Notes: a model not told the origin generated them from the letters alone. A stretch of DNA of 14,010 nt from an uncultured Solirubrobacteraceae bacterium (GCA_955652345.1 CATPBV010000325.1:1-14010), one strand, 5' to 3'; shown: positions 1 to 7,482, counted from the stretch's first letter. Made by a program: numbers and translations.

Positions 1-1
1 C

Positions 2-48
2 GCCGGACCCGATCCCCACACCGGCGAGCCCGCCGGACCCGATCCCCA
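2..48 (+). repeat. 30-bp-period tandem repeat encoding an Asp/Pro decapeptide
   Basis: The 18 bases at 1-18 recur exactly at 31-48, a 30-base period in frame with the partial gene. They encode AGPDP at the start of two successive decapeptides. The array probably extends to the left of the window, so its copy number cannot be judged here. Confidence 0.6.
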
Positions 49-427
49 AGACGCCGACGAGCACTCAGCGGAGACCGGGTCGCGACTGCCAGGCCTGGGA
101 GAGCAGTGGCAGGCCGCGAATGGCTCGTGGCGAACACTGCGGCTCGGTCCCGAGGAAGGCTGGCCAAACCCGGTCGTCTGGCCGCCCGGCGGCGGTGACG
201 TGGCTCGAGGTGCCACTGGAAGCGGCTCGGATGCGGCGGAGCCGCAGCCCGCCGCCGCCGACCCGGGTGCCGCTGTCCTCGCAGGAGCCACGGCAGGGAT
301 GCCGCCGCCCCCGCCCGGACCGTCGCCGCCTTCTGCGCCCCGAGCAAGACAGTCCGAGCCCGCGCCGACGCACGACGACGCTGATCCGCTGCCCCCGGCG
401 CAGGAACCACCCCAAGGCCGGCTGTGA
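2..427 (+). CDS. C-terminal end of a protein with Pro-rich tail (probable conjugation operon membrane protein), partial
   Basis: The frame is open from the left edge with no stop until TGA at 425-427, so this is the last 141 or so residues of a gene that starts outside the window. It begins with two Asp/Pro decapeptides (AGPDPHTGEP, then AGPDPQDADE). A short Trp-containing segment follows (EQWQAANGSWRTLRLG, then GWPNPVVWPPGGG), and the end is a disordered Ala/Pro-rich tail with a run of five prolines. The stop overlaps the GTG start of the SCO6880-type gene (GTGA), so the two are probably translationally coupled. In actinobacterial transfer operons the gene before SCO6880 is often a large TrbL/VirB6-like polytopic protein (SCO6881 family) with a Pro-rich cytoplasmic tail. 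That identity is an inference from position and composition; no diagnostic domain is visible. Confidence 0.6.
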   Translation, partial: AGPDPHTGEPAGPDPQDADEHSAETGSRLPGLGEQWQAANGSWRTLRLGPEEGWPNPVVWPPGGGDVARGATGSGSDAAEPQPAAADPGAAVLAGATAGMPPPPPGPSPPSAPRARQSEPAPTHDDADPLPPAQEPPQGRL

Positions 428-1920
428 GCGGTCGGCTGACATACCGCTTCGGGCCGCTCGAGCGGCGCGGCCTGTTCGGTGGGATCCGTGCCGGGCAGGC
501 CGGCCTCGTCGCCGTCGGCGCGCTGCTCGCGATCGTCGTCCTCGACCAGGCGCCGACCGCAAGCGGCGCGCTGGCCGCCGTGCTGTTGCTTGCCACGGCG
601 GTCGTCCTTGCGGTCGCGCCGATCGGCCGCCGCACGGCGGCGGAGTGGGCGCCGGTGCTCGCGTCGTTCGCGTTGCGGGCGCTGCGACGGAGGACACGGT
701 TCGCATCGAGAGCGCCCGCGCGCGGAATGCTCGCACGTGGACAGGCCTCGTCTTGGCGAAGGCGGCTCCTGCCCGCGGCGCCGCACGCTCCGCGTTCCGT
801 GCGATCCGTTCGGATCGTCGAGGCGGCCTACCGGGACCGACCGCTGGGAGCGCTCAGCGAGCAGTCCGGTCGCCGGTTGACCGCGGTGCTGGCTTGCCGG
901 GTCGGGTCGTTCTCGCTGCTCGATCCGGAAATCCAGGAGCGCCGCCTGGCGAGGTGGGGGCTGGTGCTCGCCGGTAGCGCGGCTACTCCCTTGCGCAGGC
1001 TCCAATGGATCGAGCGCACGGCGCCGGCACAGGGCGACGAGCTGGCACGCTGGCTGCACGCTGAGCGCGATCCGGCGGTGCCGCTGCGCGGAACGCCGAT
1101 GATCGAGTCCTACCTCGAGCTGATCGGGACCACGGCGAGGGTCACGCAGGAGCACGAGATCCTGCTCGCCGTCCAGGTCGACGCGCGCCGAGTCCGCGAC
1201 CGCGGCAAGGGCGCGCCGGAGCGGGCGCTGATCGAGCAGACCGAGCGAGTCGCCCAGGGCTTGGAGGCGGCGGAGGTGAGCGTCCTCGGGGCACTCAGCT
1301 CGCGAGCGCTCGCGCGGGCGCTCCGGACAGCCTTCGATCCGTACTGCCGCAGCGAGCTCGCGGCCCTCGAGACCGTCGATCCGGACCGCAAGGGCCTCGC
1401 CGAGGCGAACGCCTGGCCGCTCGGCACGCAGGAGAGGTGGGATCACTACAGGACCGACGGGGCGGTTCACGCGACTTACTGGATCGGGGGCTGGCCGCGA
1501 GTCGACGTCTCGCCCCTGTTCATGGACGCGCTGCTTGGTCGATCGAGCGCGGTGAGGACCGTTGCGGTCACGTTCGAGCCGGTACCGCCTCAGCGCTCGA
1601 CCCGCGAGGTCGAGGCGGCCGTGACCCGGGATCGCGCCGATCGCGAGCTCCGCCACCGCTTCGGCCAATCGGAGACCGCCAGACAGCGCCAGGCTCAGGA
1701 GGCGACGATGCGCCGCGAGGCAGAGCTTGCCGACGGGCATGGCGAGGTGCGCCTGGCTGGGTTCGTCACGGTCTCCGGGCGGGATGAGGACGACCTGCGC
1801 AGGGCGTCATCGGAGGTGCACGATCACGCGGCGCGCGCTCGCCTGGAGCTACATCGCATGTACGGCCAGCAGGCCGAGGCGTTCACCTTCACTCTCCCGC
1901 TGTGCAGAGGCCTCAGGTGA
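424..1920 (+). CDS. SCO6880-family conjugation membrane protein (possible VirB3/PrgI-VirB4 N-terminal-like)
   Basis: The product is 498 aa. The N-terminus GRLTYRFGPLERRGLFGG leads into two hydrophobic helices at about residues 25-41 and 47-66, followed by a large soluble part. Wording such as FSLLDPEIQERRLARWG and LQWIERTAPAQGDELARWL matches what I remember of the actinobacterial SCO6880 family, which sits beside VirB4- and VirD4-like ATPases. No Walker motif is present. The two-helix anchor resembles PrgI/VirB3, and the soluble part lies where a VirB4 N-terminal domain would be, because the next ATPase lacks one; that is inference. The start is the GTG at 424, overlapping the upstream stop by 4 nt. 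The likely role is inner-membrane scaffold of a DNA transfer channel. It ends 40 nt before the next gene. Confidence 0.8.
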   Translation: MSGRLTYRFGPLERRGLFGGIRAGQAGLVAVGALLAIVVLDQAPTASGALAAVLLLATAVVLAVAPIGRRTAAEWAPVLASFALRALRRRTRFASRAPARGMLARGQASSWRRRLLPAAPHAPRSVRSVRIVEAAYRDRPLGALSEQSGRRLTAVLACRVGSFSLLDPEIQERRLARWGLVLAGSAATPLRRLQWIERTAPAQGDELARWLHAERDPAVPLRGTPMIESYLELIGTTARVTQEHEILLAVQVDARRVRDRGKGAPERALIEQTERVAQGLEAAEVSVLGALSSRALARALRTAFDPYCRSELAALETVDPDRKGLAEANAWPLGTQERWDHYRTDGAVHATYWIGGWPRVDVSPLFMDALLGRSSAVRTVAVTFEPVPPQRSTREVEAAVTRDRADRELRHRFGQSETARQRQAQEATMRREAELADGHGEVRLAGFVTVSGRDEDDLRRASSEVHDHAARARLELHRMYGQQAEAFTFTLPLCRGLR

Positions 1921-1960
1921 GGGTGCCCGCCGTCGCACTTCTCGACCCCGGGAGGCTGCG

Positions 1961-2149
1961 TTGAGCCTCGCGACACCGTTCGTCACCTATCTGTGGCACT
2001 ACCTCGTTGCGCGGCTGCTGTACGACGAGCTCATCAGACCGCTGCTCGCAGGCCGAGTGCTCGCGCTCGTGCCGCTCGCCGCCATCGTCGCGTTGTCCGT
2101 GCTCGCGTACCGCGCGATCAGACGATCGAGGTCCAGGCGCTCGAGATGA
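1961..2149 (+). CDS. Small single-span membrane protein of the transfer operon
   Basis: The product is 62 aa from a TTG start with a good ribosome binding site (GGGAGG at 1950-1955, 5 nt before the start). The stop overlaps the VirB4-like ATG (ATGA at 2146-2149). Residues 1-28 are aromatic and amphipathic (TPFVTYLWHYLVARLLYDEL), residues about 29-50 form a hydrophobic helix (VLALVPLAAIVALSVLAY), and the last 12 residues are strongly basic (RAIRRSRSRRSR), expected on the cytoplasmic side. The function is not known to me. Its position between the SCO6880-type protein and the ATPase suggests a channel subunit or ATPase anchor. Oddity: a 13-codon mini-ORF (GTG at 1923 to TGA at 1964) lies immediately upstream and its stop overlaps this TTG (TTGA), which may help initiation at a weak start. 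Confidence 0.65.
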   Translation: MSLATPFVTYLWHYLVARLLYDELIRPLLAGRVLALVPLAAIVALSVLAYRAIRRSRSRRSR

Positions 2150-3411
2150 GCCTGCGCAGCACGGAGCGTCCCGGCCACCGCTGCACCACGCGGCACGCCC
2201 AGGCGATCTACCCGTTCATGGCTGCCGGCGGGCTCGGAGGCCGCGGGGTGTTCATCGGCCGCGACTCGAGCGGCGGGGCATTCTGCTTCGACCCATGGGT
2301 GCTGTATGGAGATGGAGCCCTCGATGACCCCAACGCGATCGTGCTCGGAAAGCTCGGTCAGGGCAAGAGCGCGCTCGTCAAGACGCTCCTATGGCGGATG
2401 CTGCTGTTCGGCCGCCGGGCATTCGTACTCGACGTCAAGCGCGAGTACGGCCCCCTCTGCGCCGCCGCCGGAGTCAAACCGATCTCGCTCGTGCCTGGCG
2501 GGGAGATCCGGCTGAACCCGCTTGCGTCGCGCCCCGAGGAGCACGCGCAGCTCGAGCTGCTCAGAGCAGTGACCGTCACCGCGCTGGGCCAGCGGCTCTC
2601 GCAGATCGAGGCCGCGGCTCTGCGCGAGGCACTGCGTTCGGTGCGGCTCGCTGGCATCTCCGAGCCGACGCTCCGCGACATCGCGGCAGTCATGTTCGAC
2701 CCGCTGGCTGAGATGGCACAGCGTCTGTCCACCACTCCCGAGACGCTGTCCCGTGACTGCCGTCGGGCGGCCCTTGCGCTTCAGGACCTATGCGAGGGGC
2801 CTCTGCGCGGGATGTTCGACGGGCCGACGAGTCCCGGGCTCGATCTCGATGCGAAGCTGCTTGTGCTGGACCTCCATGCGGTCAGGGACTCGCCCGCGGT
2901 CGGGATCCTGATGGCGTGCGCCACGGCTTGGATGACCGCGTTGCTGGCGCGGATGGCGGAGCGGCCGGGCCGGGAGCGGCTCATCAACGTGGCCGACGAG
3001 TCATGGAAGATCGTGCAGCACACCGGCCTTGGGGAGTGGTTTCAGTCCAACTTCAAGCTCGCTCGCCAGTTCGGGGTGATGAACCTCGTGGTGCTCCACA
3101 AGCTCGCCGACCTGCAGGCGGCCGGCGACGCAGGATCGAGGGCCGCCCGGATCGCGGAGGGACTCGTGGCCGATGCCTCGACACGAATCGTCTACCACCA
3201 GGACGAGAGCCAGGTCCCGCTGACCCGGTCGCTCCTCGGACTGTCCGAGAGCGAGGCGCAGCTGATCTCGATGCTCTCGGCGGGACAGGCGCTGTGGCGG
3301 GTGGGGAGCCGCTCGTTCGTCGTGCAGCACTACCGCTCGCAGTTCGAGGCGGGCATGACCAACACCGACACCGGGATGCGGGTGAGCGACGCGCGCATGG
3401 AGCGCGGATGA
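2146..3411 (+). CDS. VirB4-type conjugation ATPase (short form)
   Basis: The product is 421 aa with a P-loop GKLGQGKS at residues 68-75 and a Walker B-like LINVADESW with D284-E285, the pattern of VirB4/TraC ATPases that power type IV secretion. Other family-like segments are FVLDVKREYG after the P-loop, PLASRPEE, and a C-terminal SESEAQLISML...GQALWRVGSRSF module. Full VirB4 proteins are commonly 600-900 aa with an N-terminal domain; here only about 65 residues precede the P-loop, so this is essentially the ATPase core. The ATG at 2146 is chosen because it overlaps the upstream stop; the open frame runs further upstream (to 1993) but that part shadows the 62-aa gene. It ends in another ATGA overlap with the coupling protein gene. 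It probably acts at the cytoplasmic face of the transfer channel. Confidence 0.88.
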   Translation: MSLRSTERPGHRCTTRHAQAIYPFMAAGGLGGRGVFIGRDSSGGAFCFDPWVLYGDGALDDPNAIVLGKLGQGKSALVKTLLWRMLLFGRRAFVLDVKREYGPLCAAAGVKPISLVPGGEIRLNPLASRPEEHAQLELLRAVTVTALGQRLSQIEAAALREALRSVRLAGISEPTLRDIAAVMFDPLAEMAQRLSTTPETLSRDCRRAALALQDLCEGPLRGMFDGPTSPGLDLDAKLLVLDLHAVRDSPAVGILMACATAWMTALLARMAERPGRERLINVADESWKIVQHTGLGEWFQSNFKLARQFGVMNLVVLHKLADLQAAGDAGSRAARIAEGLVADASTRIVYHQDESQVPLTRSLLGLSESEAQLISMLSAGQALWRVGSRSFVVQHYRSQFEAGMTNTDTGMRVSDARMERG

Positions 3412-5129
3412 CAGGCCAGCGTTCCGACGGCATCTCCGACGGCGCAATCGTGGCCGCCGTCGCTGGAGTCGCCGCGCTCGGCGCCCTCGTCTGGCTGTGG
3501 GGTGGCGTGGCGGGGGCGCTGTTCGGCCGAGGCTGGCCAGATGTCGCGGTCGGGCAGCTTCTCGGCGTGGCGATCCGGCTGCCAGGCCGCCTGGCGGATC
3601 CCGCGCTCGCATGGCCTGCGAGTGTTCGCTCGGTCCTGCCGGGGCCTGCCGGCTTCTACGGCGGGCTGGGGTTGCTCGCCGTCGTGGCGATGACGCTCGC
3701 GTTGGCGGCGGCCCGGATGCGGGTTGCCCGCACGATGGGGGGGCACGACCCCGGAGCACGATGGGCCGTCGGTGGGGACCTCCGGACGCTCAGGCCCGCG
3801 CTTCGCCTTCCGCGCCGCGACGGGGCCAACCGACGCGAGGGTGGCCGGATCGTGCTCGGGCGTCTGGCAGGCCGCGCTCTACACGCGGAGCGCCGTCATG
3901 CGCTCGTCGCCTTCGGCCCCCCGCAATCGGGCAAGTCCGCGGGACTGGCCGTCCCGGCGCTGCTCGAGTGGGAGGGCCCGGCGGTCGCGTCCTCGATCAA
4001 GACCGATCTGCTCGCGGTCACCGAACGCAGACGCCGCGCCCTCGGCGAGGTGCTGATCTTTGATCCTTTCGCGCTCTCCAACGCTCGGACCCACACGTGG
4101 TCGCCGCTCGCTGGCTCGGGCACATGGGACGGGGCGCTGGAGGTCGCCTGGCGGCTGGCGTGCGCCGGCGAGGTCGATCAACGTGGCGTCGACGGGGGCG
4201 ACTTCTGGGCGATCGCCGCCGAACAGCGCCTCGCGCCGCTGCTGTTCGTGGCGGCGCGGACCGACGCGCGGATCGACTCGGTCGTCCGCTGGGCGTACGG
4301 ACAGGGAACGCGGGAGCTTCACGAGTCTCTCGCCCGGATCGCGGGAGAGGCGGCCGACGAGGACCGGCTCGCCGACGCGCACGCCGCATACGACGCGGTC
4401 CACGCATTCGAGGCGCAGGCCGACCGCACGCGATCCTCGATCGAGGCGACCGCGCAGACCCTGCTGCGCGCCTATCGCTTCGCGCGGGTTGCGCGCTCGG
4501 CGCAGTCGAGCGAGATCACCGCGGACCGGCTGCTCGACAGCGCCGCCACGCTGTACCTCGTGGGCGACGCCAAGGCGTCGAAGTTGCTTCGGCCGATCTT
4601 CCTGGCCCTGCTCTCGGAGGTGGTCGATCGCGCGTATGAGCGCGCAACCCTCGCCGGGGGGCGCCTCGAGCGTCCGCTCCTGCTGTGCCTGGACGAAGCC
4701 GGAAACGTGGCCCCGCTGCCTGCGCTCGGGGAGATCGCGTCGACCGCTCCAAGCCACAACATCCAGCTGATCTCGATCTTTCACGACCTCGCTCAGGCCC
4801 GCAGCCGCTACGGCCGACAGGCCGAGACGGTGATCAACAGCCACCGAGCTCGGATGCTGCTTCCGGGGGTGGCGGACCTCGAGACGCTCAGGTACTTCGC
4901 GGGCCTGGTGGGCGAGGAGGAGGCAAGGGACATGACCAGGACGACCGGCCCCGGCGGCACGACGCGATCGACAGGCCGGCGGCGACGGCCGCTGGTGACC
5001 GCCGAGTCGCTGAGGCAGCTCCCGGAGGGTCACGCGCTCCTGGTGTACGGACGGATCCCGCCGACTCGCGTCCGGTTGCGGCTGTGGTTTGCGGACCGGC
5101 GGCTACGGAGACTTGCGGAGGCGCGGTGA
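3408..5129 (+). CDS. VirD4/TraG-type coupling protein (conjugative DNA transfer ATPase)
   Basis: The product is 573 aa. Two N-terminal membrane helices lie at about residues 13-38 and 83-103. Then come the Walker A motif GPPQSGKS (170-177), the VirD4-typical SSIKTDLL a short distance downstream, LIFDPF, and Walker B LLLCLDEAGN with D429-E430, followed by the sensor-like region IQLISIFHDLAQARSRYG. This is the layout of type IV coupling proteins, which bind the relaxase-DNA complex and pump it to the channel. An insertion at about residues 290-345 (rich in Arg, Asp, Ala) probably corresponds to the all-alpha domain. The ATG at 3408 overlaps the VirB4 stop by 4 nt. The C-terminus ends shortly after the ATPase fold with a basic tail, so there is no long substrate-recognition extension. 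Confidence 0.92.
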   Translation: MTGQRSDGISDGAIVAAVAGVAALGALVWLWGGVAGALFGRGWPDVAVGQLLGVAIRLPGRLADPALAWPASVRSVLPGPAGFYGGLGLLAVVAMTLALAAARMRVARTMGGHDPGARWAVGGDLRTLRPALRLPRRDGANRREGGRIVLGRLAGRALHAERRHALVAFGPPQSGKSAGLAVPALLEWEGPAVASSIKTDLLAVTERRRRALGEVLIFDPFALSNARTHTWSPLAGSGTWDGALEVAWRLACAGEVDQRGVDGGDFWAIAAEQRLAPLLFVAARTDARIDSVVRWAYGQGTRELHESLARIAGEAADEDRLADAHAAYDAVHAFEAQADRTRSSIEATAQTLLRAYRFARVARSAQSSEITADRLLDSAATLYLVGDAKASKLLRPIFLALLSEVVDRAYERATLAGGRLERPLLLCLDEAGNVAPLPALGEIASTAPSHNIQLISIFHDLAQARSRYGRQAETVINSHRARMLLPGVADLETLRYFAGLVGEEEARDMTRTTGPGGTTRSTGRRRRPLVTAESLRQLPEGHALLVYGRIPPTRVRLRLWFADRRLRRLAEAR

Positions 5130-5332
5130 GCCTGCACGGACGTAAGCCTCCTTCGACGGCGGGGCGCCGCCCACTCGTCACCCAGATGGGACCGGAGAAT
5201 CGTGGGCATGGTGCGACAACGGCCGCAGTCTCGGCCGAGCGTGTCGCGCCATGCACACCCCAGGATCCTGCTGCGAAAAGCTCGGCTCCGAATGCAGCTC
5301 CTGACGCATCATGCACACGAAAACGCTGGTAA
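5126..5332 (+). CDS. Doubtful 68-aa ORF coupled to the coupling protein gene
   Basis: A GTG at 5126 overlaps the VirD4 stop (GTGA), the same junction as elsewhere in the operon, and opens 68 codons ending at TAA 5330-5332. The product is basic, with no domain or membrane segment (SLHGRKPPSTAGRRPLV at the N-terminus, SCTRKRW at the C-terminus). Against it, third-position G/C is only around 60% by my count, clearly lower than in the neighbours. The second half also runs through a cluster of ATGCAC motifs that looks like non-coding DNA. It may be a real small gene, a decayed one, or chance read-through of intergenic sequence. Confidence 0.25.
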   Translation: MSLHGRKPPSTAGRRPLVTQMGPENRGHGATTAAVSAERVAPCTPQDPAAKSSAPNAAPDASCTRKRW

Positions 5333-5337
5333 TGCAC
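5250..5337 (+). repeat. ATGCAC motif cluster, copy 1 of a dispersed repeat
   Basis: ATGCAC occurs at 5251, 5311 and 5332. The nine-base CATGCACAC occurs exactly at 5250-5258 and 5310-5318, and I found it only once more in the window, at 10118-10126. The segment 5302-5324 reads TGACG-CAT-CATGCACAC-GAAAAC and matches 10110-10133 at 20 bases with one single-base gap. In both places an ATGCACA lies exactly 60 bases before the second ATGCACAC. The function is unknown; it lies between the transfer genes and the accessory genes. Confidence 0.5.
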
Positions 5338-5375
5338 GCCGGTCCGGGCTGCCGGACGGTCGGCCAAGACCCAAT

Positions 5376-5819
5376 ATGAGCCTGCAAGAACCCGACGACG
5401 GATCCTGGGGCGAGTCCGACGATGACTGGTATGACGCGCCCACGCCGCGCTGGCCGCTTGATTGGCGCGGGCTCTACCCGCGCGAGCGATGGGCGTGGTT
5501 CGAGCGGCTGTGGAGCGACGCGTGTGCGCTCCAGGAGCGCTACCGGCTGGCGATCAGGTCGGGATGGTGGGAGGACCAGGTGCAGGTGGAAGCGCTCGCG
5601 GCGCTCGCGGCTTGGGTGGGGCGCTACGACGCGGGCGAGTGGGACGACCCACCGGGCAAGCTGGCGCTGCTGCACGACCTCGAGCGGGTCGCGCTGCTGC
5701 TGCGCGATGGTCGCGAGCCGTTCGCGCCGGACCGCGATCGGCTGGCGTTCTCTCGCTACTTGATCGATCTGGGCTGCCAGCCGCCCCCGGGCAGGGGCGC
5801 CAGATGCGATCCTGCCTGA
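5376..5819 (+). CDS. Trp-rich acidic protein of unknown function
   Basis: The product is 147 aa and I do not recognise the family. The first 20 residues are very acidic (EPDDGSWGESDDDWYD). The body has about 11 tryptophans, including RWPLDWRGLYPRERWAWFERLW and a GWWEDQ motif, followed by two amphipathic helices (VEALAALAAWVGRYD; KLALLHDLERVALLLRDG) and a PFAPDRDRLAFSRYLIDLG end. There are no membrane spans and no signal peptide. Codon use is strongly coding in this frame. It loosely recalls small Trp-rich proteins such as DUF4913 found in actinobacterial mobile elements, but I cannot claim homology. The ATG at 5376 has no clear ribosome binding site, and an upstream in-frame ATG (5202) would add unlikely sequence. 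Its stop is directly followed by the P450 start, so the two are probably co-transcribed. Confidence 0.75.
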   Translation: MSLQEPDDGSWGESDDDWYDAPTPRWPLDWRGLYPRERWAWFERLWSDACALQERYRLAIRSGWWEDQVQVEALAALAAWVGRYDAGEWDDPPGKLALLHDLERVALLLRDGREPFAPDRDRLAFSRYLIDLGCQPPPGRGARCDPA

Positions 5820-6995
5820 ATGGGTCGCGAGCATGCGTTCCCGCTCGGCGCCGCCGTCACGCTCGAGCAGCTCGACGAGGATCCGCACCCCGTTCTCGCG
5901 CGTTTGCGCGCAAGCGAACCCGTGTCGTGGCTGCCCGCGCTCGGCGGCTGGCTGGTCACCCGGTACGACCTTGCCGTCGAGGTGATGCGAGATGCCTCGA
6001 CGTTCACGGTCGACGATCCGCGCTTCTCGACCGCCCGCATCATCGGGCCGAGCATGCTGAGCCTCGATGGGCACGAGCACCGCCGGCATCGGGAACCGTT
6101 CGTCCCGCCATTTCGATCGTCGTCCGTGCGCGAGCGCTTCGCGGGTCCCGTTGCCGATGAGACGCGGATCTTGCTCGAGCGGATTGCGCCGGCTGGGGCC
6201 GCCGAGCTGCGCCGCTCGTTCGCGGGCCCCCTCGCGGCCAAGATCGTCACGCTGGCGCTCGGGTTCGGCGAGGGAGAGGTCGGGGATGTCCTGCGCTGGT
6301 ACGACTCGATCGTCGCGGCCGTGACCGACATCACCGCCGGGCGGGGGATACCCGCCTCCGGTCAGGAGGCGTTCGACGCCCTTGGCGGGCGGGTGCGCAC
6401 CGTGATCGATGCCGGGGAGGGCGAATCGCTGCTCTCGAGCGTCGCCGCAATGGCGACGTTGAGCACCGACCAGATCGTGTCGAACGCCGCGGTGCTGCTG
6501 TTCGGAGGGATCGAGACGACCGAGGGGATGATCGCCAACGCCCTCATGCACCTGCTACAGGCCCCCGACCAGCTGGCTGCCGCGCGGGCGGATTCGACGG
6601 CGCTCGATGCAGCCATCGAGGAGTCGCTCCGGCTCGAGCCGGCCGCGAGCGTGATCGACCGCTATGCGACGGCCGACGCCTCCCTCGACGGGACTTCGAT
6701 CGCGCGCGGTGATCTGGTCCGTGTTTCGATCGCCGGCGCCAATCGCGATCCCGCTGTCTTCGCCGATCCCGACCGCTTCGATCCGGGGCGATCGGGTCCC
6801 CGCCGGCACCTGGCGTTCGCGCATGGTCCGCACGTTTGCGTCGGGATTCACCTCGCACGCCTGGAGGCTCGCGGCGCGATCGCGGAGATCTTGGATCGCC
6901 TGTCCGGATTGCGACTGGACCCGCGCCGCCCTCCAGCGGTGCGCGGGCTCGTGTTCCGCAAGCCGCAGACGGTGCACGCCGTCTGGGATCCGTGA
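5820..6995 (+). CDS. Cytochrome P450
   Basis: The product is 391 aa, a normal length for a soluble bacterial class I P450. The helix C heme-propionate segment is H85-EHRRHR, the helix I oxygen-activation motif is GGIETT (229-234), the ExxR pair is ESLR (E268, R271), and the heme loop is F333-AHGPHVCVG with proximal ligand Cys340, followed by HLARLE. All catalytic elements are intact. It is a heme-thiolate monooxygenase needing ferredoxin and reductase partners, which are not in the window. The substrate cannot be told from sequence alone. The ATG follows the previous TGA with no spacer and no Shine-Dalgarno, suggesting coupling to the 147-aa gene or a leaderless transcript starting inside it. 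The next gene starts one base after its stop. Confidence 0.95.
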   Translation: MGREHAFPLGAAVTLEQLDEDPHPVLARLRASEPVSWLPALGGWLVTRYDLAVEVMRDASTFTVDDPRFSTARIIGPSMLSLDGHEHRRHREPFVPPFRSSSVRERFAGPVADETRILLERIAPAGAAELRRSFAGPLAAKIVTLALGFGEGEVGDVLRWYDSIVAAVTDITAGRGIPASGQEAFDALGGRVRTVIDAGEGESLLSSVAAMATLSTDQIVSNAAVLLFGGIETTEGMIANALMHLLQAPDQLAAARADSTALDAAIEESLRLEPAASVIDRYATADASLDGTSIARGDLVRVSIAGANRDPAVFADPDRFDPGRSGPRRHLAFAHGPHVCVGIHLARLEARGAIAEILDRLSGLRLDPRRPPAVRGLVFRKPQTVHAVWDP

Positions 6996-6996
6996 G

Positions 6997-7422
6997 ATGC
7001 AGATCCGACCCGCGGTACCCGAGGATGCGACGGTGATTTCGGAGCTGCTGGCAGCCCTCGGTTATCCGGCGACGCCGGCGCAGGTGCGGGAGCGGCTGAG
7101 CACCCTCGACGACTCCGACTGCGTGCTTCTCACCGACGGTGGGTTGATCGCACTACACCGCATCCCCCGGCTTGCAGAGGGTGACGTACTCACACGCATC
7201 ACGGCGCTCGTCGTGGCGCCGGAGCATCGGAGCAAGGGCGTTGGGCGGGCACTGCTTCGCGCCGGTGAAGGGGTGGCGAGCCGCTGGGGATCCCGCCTGC
7301 TCGAAGTCTCGAGCGGGCGGCGCCCGGAGCGCGATGCCGCTCACGCGTTGTACCGGGCCGAGGGCTTCGAGGACGCCGGCACCGACTCCGCGCGGTACTG
7401 GAGGCGGCTCGACCCGGAGTGA
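6997..7422 (+). CDS. GNAT-family N-acetyltransferase
   Basis: The product is 141 aa. It starts MQIRPAVPEDATVISELLAALG, typical of GNAT beta1-alpha1. The acetyl-CoA binding motif A is TALVVAPEHRSKGVGRALL, with the R-x-x-G-x-G signature at R78-G81-G83. Motif B is AHALYRAEGFEDAG (115-128), giving the usual Y-x-x-x-G-F end of the fold. The length fits a single-domain enzyme that moves an acetyl group from acetyl-CoA to an amine; the acceptor is unknown. The ATG lies one base after the P450 stop, so both are likely made from one transcript and might act on the same small molecule (inference). The frame is open further upstream, but that part shadows the P450. Confidence 0.9.
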   Translation: MQIRPAVPEDATVISELLAALGYPATPAQVRERLSTLDDSDCVLLTDGGLIALHRIPRLAEGDVLTRITALVVAPEHRSKGVGRALLRAGEGVASRWGSRLLEVSSGRRPERDAAHALYRAEGFEDAGTDSARYWRRLDPE

Positions 7423-7482
7423 GACCCGACCCGGGGACGCGAGCACCGCGTACGACATGATGCGCGGCACCCAACCTAGTCC

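Noticed and set aside
120..977. 285-codon + strand frame overlapping the first two genes
   Set aside because: The product is extremely Arg/Pro-rich low-complexity sequence; the SCO6880-type frame at 424 is the family-like one and has the coupled start.
3879..5033. Long open frame on the - strand (384 codons) opposite the coupling protein gene
   Set aside because: It is an antisense shadow created by high G+C third positions; the + strand frame carries Walker A and B motifs, while this one has no recognisable domain and Arg/Pro/Gly-heavy composition.
6545..6550. Another ATGCAC inside the P450 gene as a member of the repeat family
   Set aside because: It is part of an ordinary ATG CAC (Met-His) codon pair and lacks the flanking bases shared by the two intergenic copies.
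5178..6551. 457-codon open frame on the - strand opposite the 147-aa protein and the P450
   Set aside because: The P450 on the + strand has all diagnostic motifs; the antisense product is His/Arg/Gln-rich without family features.
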